Source of the DNA: an uncultured Clostridia bacterium
GTDB lineage: Bacteria; Bacillota; Clostridia; TANB77; CAG-508
Assembly: GCA_934167225.1 (NCBI GenBank)
Contig: CAKPLD010000056.1
Coordinates: forward strand, 1 to 7,961
Length of the DNA stretch: 7,961 nt
Direction: 5' to 3'
Positions 4,482 through 7,961 of this stretch are shown piece by piece (position 1 is the stretch's first letter; the number at the start of each line of letters is the position of its first letter). Both the position numbers and the translations under genes were made by a program. The notes below the pieces were generated by a model that was not told where the DNA came from, searched no databases, and saw only the letters and a program-made list of their open reading frames with translations.

Positions 4482-6020
4482 TTGAAAAAAAATGAACTAA
4501 TTTTAATACTAGATTTCGGTGGACAATATAATCAATTAATAGCTCGTAGAGTAAGAGAATGTAATGTTTACTCTGAAGTTGTGCCTTTTGATATTTCTTT
4601 AGAAAAAATTAAAGAAAAAAATCCAAAAGGTATTATTTTTACAGGAGGACCTGCAAGTGTATTTGGAGAAGATAGTCCAAAATGTGATAGTAAAATATTT
4701 GAGCTTGGTATCCCTGTTTTAGGAATTTGCTATGGTATGCAACTTATGGCATATACATTAGGCGGAAATGTTGCACATGCTGATAAAAGAGAATATGGAA
4801 CAACAGATGTAACAATAGATAATACTTCAAAATTATTACAAGGATTTGGCGAAACTAATGGATTTTTAATGAGCCATACAGACTTTGTAGAAACTGTACC
4901 AGAGGGATTTAAAAATATAGGTCATACTCCTTCTTGCCCAAATGCTGCTATGGAAAACGAAGAAAAAAAATTATATGGAATTCAATTCCATCCAGAAGTT
5001 AACAATTCTGTAAATGGAACTATGGTTATTAAAAACTTCTTATATAATGTTTGTGAATGTCAAGGTGATTGGCAAATGTCTTCATTTGTTGAAGATTCTA
5101 TTAAAACATTAAAAGAAAAAATAGGTAATGGAAAAGCTTTATGTGCTTTATCTGGTGGTGTTGATTCATCAGTTGCAGCTGTTCTTTTAAGTAAAGCAAT
5201 TGGTAAAAATTTAACTTGTATATTTGTTGACCACGGCCTTCTTCGTAAAAACGAAGGTGATGAGGTTGAAAAAATATTTAGAGAACAATATGATATAAAC
5301 CTTATTAGAGTAAATGCTGAAGATAGATTTTTAGATAAATTAAGTGGTGTTACTGACCCTGAACAAAAAAGAAAAATTATTGGTGAAGAATTTATTAGAG
5401 TTTTTGAAGAAGAGTCTAAAAAAATCGGAACTGTTGATTTTCTTGTTCAAGGTACTATTTACCCAGATGTTATTGAAAGTGGTTTAGGAAAAAGTTCTGT
5501 AATTAAGAGTCACCATAATGTTGGTGGTCTTCCTGATTATGTTGATTTCAAGGAAATTGTTGAGCCTCTAAGAAATCTATTTAAAGATGAGGTTAGAAAA
5601 GTTGGATTAGAACTTGGTATTCCAGAAAACCTTGTATTTAGACAACCTTTCCCTGGTCCTGGTCTTGCAATTAGAGTTATAGGAGATATTACAAAAGATA
5701 AATTGGATATTTTAAGAGATGCTGATTTTATTTTTAGAGATGAAATAGCTAAAGCTGGTCTTCATAAGTCAATTAATCAATATTTCGCAGTTCTTACAAA
5801 TCTTCGCTCTGTAGGTGTTATGGGGGATGAACGTACTTATGATTATACTCTTGCTTTAAGAGCTGTTGAAACTACTGACTTTATGACTGGTGTTTGGAGT
5901 AAAATCCCTTATGAGATTTTAGAAAAAGTTTCTTCTAGAATTGTTAATGAGGTTAAACATGTGAATAGAGTTGTTTATGATATTACTTCTAAACCACCAG
6001 CAACTATTGAGTGGGAATAG
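4482..6020 (+). CDS. guaA: GMP synthase (glutamine-hydrolysing)
   Basis: GuaA converts XMP to GMP using ATP and glutamine, the last step of de novo GMP synthesis, in the cytoplasm. From the TTG start the protein is 512 residues, the normal length. The N-terminal class I glutamine amidotransferase domain (about 6-190) has GICYGMQ with Cys83 and the FHPE pair His170/Glu172. The ATP pyrophosphatase domain carries the P-loop SGGVDSS (224-230). The C-terminal dimerisation domain ends in SKPPATIEWE, the standard GuaA ending. I chose TTG (4482-4484) because TGGAGGT lies 8 bases upstream. The ATG at 4467 adds five residues but overlaps that site and has no ribosome binding site of its own. The gene has its own promoter and terminator. 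guaB, the preceding pathway step, lies downstream on the other strand. Confidence 0.97.
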   Translation: MKKNELILILDFGGQYNQLIARRVRECNVYSEVVPFDISLEKIKEKNPKGIIFTGGPASVFGEDSPKCDSKIFELGIPVLGICYGMQLMAYTLGGNVAHADKREYGTTDVTIDNTSKLLQGFGETNGFLMSHTDFVETVPEGFKNIGHTPSCPNAAMENEEKKLYGIQFHPEVNNSVNGTMVIKNFLYNVCECQGDWQMSSFVEDSIKTLKEKIGNGKALCALSGGVDSSVAAVLLSKAIGKNLTCIFVDHGLLRKNEGDEVEKIFREQYDINLIRVNAEDRFLDKLSGVTDPEQKRKIIGEEFIRVFEEESKKIGTVDFLVQGTIYPDVIESGLGKSSVIKSHHNVGGLPDYVDFKEIVEPLRNLFKDEVRKVGLELGIPENLVFRQPFPGPGLAIRVIGDITKDKLDILRDADFIFRDEIAKAGLHKSINQYFAVLTNLRSVGVMGDERTYDYTLALRAVETTDFMTGVWSKIPYEILEKVSSRIVNEVKHVNRVVYDITSKPPATIEWE

Positions 6021-6026
6021 AATTTT

Positions 6027-6060
6027 AACAATTTTCTAGTTTAGGCTAGAAAATTGTTTT
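6027..6060 (+). terminator. guaA terminator
   Basis: A perfect 13-pair inverted repeat (AACAATTTTCTAG 6027-6039 with CTAGAAAATTGTT 6046-6058), a 6-base loop and a short T-run. The stem is AT-rich. Its tail overlaps the -35 box of the next gene. Confidence 0.85.
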
Positions 6061-6086
6061 ACTTTTGGGATTTTTTGTGGTATAAT
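6058..6086 (+). promoter_or_regulatory. Promoter of the RelA/SpoT-domain gene
   Basis: TTTACT (6058-6063), a 17-base spacer and TATAAT (6081-6086), the latter preceded by TGG, so it is an extended -10 element. The -35 box begins within the last pairs of the guaA terminator. Confidence 0.75.
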
Positions 6087-6122
6087 ATAAACGATTTATT
6101 TCTTATAGAAAGGAGATCGGTT

Positions 6123-7085
6123 ATGGCAAGTGTAACTGATAAAACTCTCGAGATTATTCATCGGGAGTATAATGTAGCTGTTGGCACAGCTTCAAGTATG
6201 CAGGAAATTCCGGAAATTATGCACCGGAATTTAAAAGCATTAAAAGCTGATATTCCGGAAGAAGACTCATCTGTCTTTTTTAGTTTCATGGACGGTCTGG
6301 TAAACTGTTACAGAGAACGAAAAATGACGTTCGAAATAACAGACTTTGTAACCGAGCTGAACTCTGTCGTTATGTACATCATAAGATGGCTTAACGAAGA
6401 AAAACAGGCCAATATCGACATCAACTGGTACGCACGTAGAAAGGCTCTTGAAAGTGATCTTACAAAGATACTCAACAAGTCTCTTCTTGATGATGATGTA
6501 TCGGTTTACATTCGTGACAGGTTTGGAATTCGTGGCATTCTTCTGAATAAGGATGTTCAGAAAAATAATATCGAAAAAATCGATATTATTTTCAAGGCTA
6601 TAAAGGATATTCTTGTAAGAGAATCGCCTTCTAAAGATGCCTTTATGGAATGGTATCAGACCAATCCAACTATTAATAAAATCAACAGATTTGAGTTGGA
6701 TGCATTTTTGGTAGATATCCCGTTTGCAATAACAGATGTAAGAGATTACATCCATAAACCTAAGGCGAATGGCTATCAATCTTTGCAGTTCACTCTGCAG
6801 ACATCTGTCTACTCTCCAATCCTGCCAGGTGCAAAAATCGAGTTCCAATTACGTGACCTTGATATGCATAATCGTGCAGAAGGCTATGTAGTCGCGGAGA
6901 ATCCTGAAATGGATCAGTCACATCAATCTTATAAAAATGAGATTGATGAAAGAATATCCAAAGTATTTAGGATTGATGACTTTGCTAAAGTTAATCTTTC
7001 AGGCTTTGTCAATTACGATGACAAAAATGCCGACAGAGATGGCTTACACCATCCTAAGCATTTTGCAGACAGACGGTCAAAATAA
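6123..7085 (+). CDS. RelA/SpoT-domain protein, probable (p)ppGpp synthetase
   Basis: A 320-residue protein with a RelA/SpoT synthetase (nucleotidyltransferase) domain at about 100-260, which in this family transfers pyrophosphate from ATP to GTP or GDP, or to tRNA in toxic small alarmone synthetases. Visible motifs are YARRKALESDL (103-113, aligned with the ATP-binding Arg/Lys stretch), YIRDRFGIRG (129-138, with Asp132 as candidate Mg ligand), DYIHKPKANGYQSL (208-221, the G-loop with Tyr218) and EFQLRDLDMHNRAEG (240-254, with Glu240 as catalytic candidate). There is no HD hydrolase, TGS or ACT domain, so it is not a long Rel. It carries a helical N-terminal extension of about 100 residues and a polar tail. 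The usual GYQSLH histidine is Gln222. The ATG has AAGGAG upstream and its own promoter. Codons such as CGG, CTG and CTC differ from guaA, suggesting transfer. No adjacent antitoxin gene is seen. Confidence 0.83.
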   Translation: MASVTDKTLEIIHREYNVAVGTASSMQEIPEIMHRNLKALKADIPEEDSSVFFSFMDGLVNCYRERKMTFEITDFVTELNSVVMYIIRWLNEEKQANIDINWYARRKALESDLTKILNKSLLDDDVSVYIRDRFGIRGILLNKDVQKNNIEKIDIIFKAIKDILVRESPSKDAFMEWYQTNPTINKINRFELDAFLVDIPFAITDVRDYIHKPKANGYQSLQFTLQTSVYSPILPGAKIEFQLRDLDMHNRAEGYVVAENPEMDQSHQSYKNEIDERISKVFRIDDFAKVNLSGFVNYDDKNADRDGLHHPKHFADRRSK

Positions 7086-7112
7086 TATTGCAGCAACAAT
7101 ATCTTATTTCTT

Positions 7113-7145
7113 CCCCTCAGAGAATTTTTCTCCGAGGGGATTTTT
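7113..7145 (+). terminator. Terminator of the RelA/SpoT-domain gene
   Basis: A stem of CCCCTC (7113-7118) with GAGGGG (7134-7139) continues, after one A-C mismatch, as GAGAA/TTCTC around a TTT loop, followed by ATTTTT. It is 27 bases past the stop codon. Confidence 0.92.
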
Positions 7146-7195
7146 CTGATTGGGGACGGTTCTTTTTCCGAAAAAAAACCGTCCCCAATCAGAAA
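7143..7195. repeat. Second GGGGACGGTTCT hairpin element
   Basis: A 25-base-arm inverted repeat with one mismatch (7162/7176) and a 3-base loop (7168-7170). The inner part shares GGGGACGGTTCT with the element at 1280-1389, but the flanks differ (TGATT instead of CCATTC). A and T runs next to the loop make it fold on both strands. Just downstream, 7213-7235 repeats related pieces (TCCCAATGGGA and TTTCCCAATC), the last complementary to GATTGGGGA in the left arm. This looks like a composite or degenerate member of the same dispersed family. Confidence 0.8.
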
Positions 7196-7236
7196 TGTAC
7201 CAAAAAGACCTGGTCCCAATGGGACATTTCCCAATC

Positions 7237-7264
7237 AAAAAAGCAATGCTATTTCCAGCATTGC
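7237..7264 (-). terminator. guaB terminator
   Basis: An 8-pair stem (GCAATGCT 7243-7250 with AGCATTGC 7257-7264) with a 6-base loop. On the minus strand it is followed by T6 (7237-7242). It lies 16 bases past the guaB stop codon. Confidence 0.9.
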
Positions 7265-7280
7265 CTTTAAAATATATAAA

Positions 7281-7961
7281 CTAAATCTCTCTTACAGTCA
7301 AATCATGTGCTGAACCCTCTTGAATACTCAAATTAGAAACAGGAGTTAAAATAGCCTTTTCATGGAATTCCTCCAAATTTCTAGAACCACAGTTAGACAT
7401 AGTTGATTTTATTTTCTTAATAGTAACATTTAAGTTATCTTTTAATGGTCCTGCATAAGGAATATATGAATCAACACCTTCGACAAATGACATTTTTTCA
7501 TTTTTAGAACCCAAGTCATATCTTGTCCAGCTTCTAGCTCTCTTTGATCCTTCTCCCCAATATTCTTTAACAAATTTTCCATCTAATTTTATTTTTGTTG
7601 TTGGGCTTTCGTCAAATCTTGCAAAATATCTTCCCATCATAACAAAGTCACATCCCATAGCTAATGCTAAAGTAATATGGTGGTCATGAACAATTCCTCC
7701 ATCTGCACAAAGTGGAATATATATTCCTGTTCTTTTTGCATATTCTTCTCTTGCTGCTGCAACATCTATTATACTTGTTGCTTGTCCTCTTCCGATTCCT
7801 TTTGTTTCACGAGTGATACAAATTGAACCTCCACCGATTCCTATTTTTATGAAATCAGCTCCTGCATCTGCTAAATAGTAGAAGGCTTCTTGGCTTACAA
7901 CATTTCCTGCACCAATTTTTATTTTTCCATTATATTTTTCGTGTACCCATTCTATAACTTC
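7281..7961 (-). CDS. guaB: IMP dehydrogenase, C-terminal part (runs off right edge)
   Basis: GuaB oxidises IMP to XMP with NAD, the rate-limiting step to GMP. The 226 visible residues cover the second half of the TIM barrel and the C-terminus; the start, and any CBS domains, lie outside. In visible numbering, GIGGGSICITRETKGIG (41-57) holds the catalytic Cys48, CADGGI (85-90) holds the IMP phosphate-site Asp, and MGCDFVMMGRYFARFDESP (102-120) is the following phosphate-binding region. The flap has KEYWGEGSKRARSWTRYDLG with the Arg147-Tyr148 pair that marks IMP dehydrogenase and is absent from GMP reductase. The ending (SFVEGVDSYIPYAG, STMSNCG, EGSAHDL) resembles the roughly 500-residue type known from Tritrichomonas foetus and many Clostridia rather than the Bacillus GuaB. 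The reading frame is open to the window edge and ends with a dedicated terminator. Confidence 0.93.
   Translation of the reverse strand, partial: EVIEWVHEKYNGKIKIGAGNVVSQEAFYYLADAGADFIKIGIGGGSICITRETKGIGRGQATSIIDVAAAREEYAKRTGIYIPLCADGGIVHDHHITLALAMGCDFVMMGRYFARFDESPTTKIKLDGKFVKEYWGEGSKRARSWTRYDLGSKNEKMSFVEGVDSYIPYAGPLKDNLNVTIKKIKSTMSNCGSRNLEEFHEKAILTPVSNLSIQEGSAHDLTVREI

Noticed and set aside
6267..6848. 193-codon open frame on the minus strand opposite the RelA/SpoT gene
   Set aside because: It is fully antisense to a recognisable domain protein, has no ribosome binding site or promoter, and its translation is rich in rare residues with no domain pattern.
1..7961. CRISPR array, tRNA or rRNA genes, insertion sequence with transposase
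   Set aside because: No regularly spaced direct repeats, no cloverleaf with a GGTTCGAATC arm, no rRNA core sequences and no transposase reading frame were seen on either strand.

Overview
The window is AT-rich with strong AAGGAGG-type ribosome binding sites, A/T-heavy codons, canonical TTGACA/TATAAT-like promoters and U-tailed hairpin terminators. This suggests a low-GC Firmicute, most likely a Clostridia relative. I cannot name a genus. Every complete protein is housekeeping-like or membrane-associated except a small 58-residue reading frame and a RelA/SpoT-domain protein, both of which use noticeably less AT-rich codons than their neighbours.

Layout. Positions 1-83 (-) hold the first codons of a family-4-type glycosyltransferase with its promoter at 155-183. 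Positions 203-1275 (-) hold a two-gene unit: a DUF421 (YetF-like) membrane protein followed by a DUF4363 protein. Its 5' side carries a long perfect palindrome plus a third arm copy (1280-1389), and the edge of this repeat appears to form the DUF421 ribosome binding site. Positions 1553-1930 (+) encode a four-helix holin-4/YvlD-like membrane protein, separated by a bidirectional terminator from a (-) operon at 1974-3828. That operon encodes a eukaryote-type UDP-N-acetylhexosamine pyrophosphorylase and, overlapping its end, a left-handed beta-helix acyltransferase resembling the C-terminal half of GlmU. Together they look like a two-piece GlmU.

The middle (3923-4388, +) is the most unusual part. 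A near-consensus promoter drives about 200 nt of densely foldable leader with several hairpins and two potential pseudoknots, one touching the ribosome binding site of the unrecognised 58-residue ORF. A strong terminator follows. It is a self-contained transcription unit that I cannot assign to a known RNA or protein family.

The right part concerns GTP metabolism. guaA (GMP synthetase, +) and the 3' part of guaB (IMP dehydrogenase of the Tritrichomonas-like type, -) flank a 320-residue RelA/SpoT nucleotidyltransferase-domain protein (+) with its own promoter. guaB and guaA catalyse the consecutive steps IMP to XMP to GMP, and (p)ppGpp synthetases consume GTP/GDP, so the three genes plausibly meet at guanine-nucleotide homeostasis. 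A second copy of the GGGGACGGTTCT repeat family lies between the RelA/SpoT gene and guaB.
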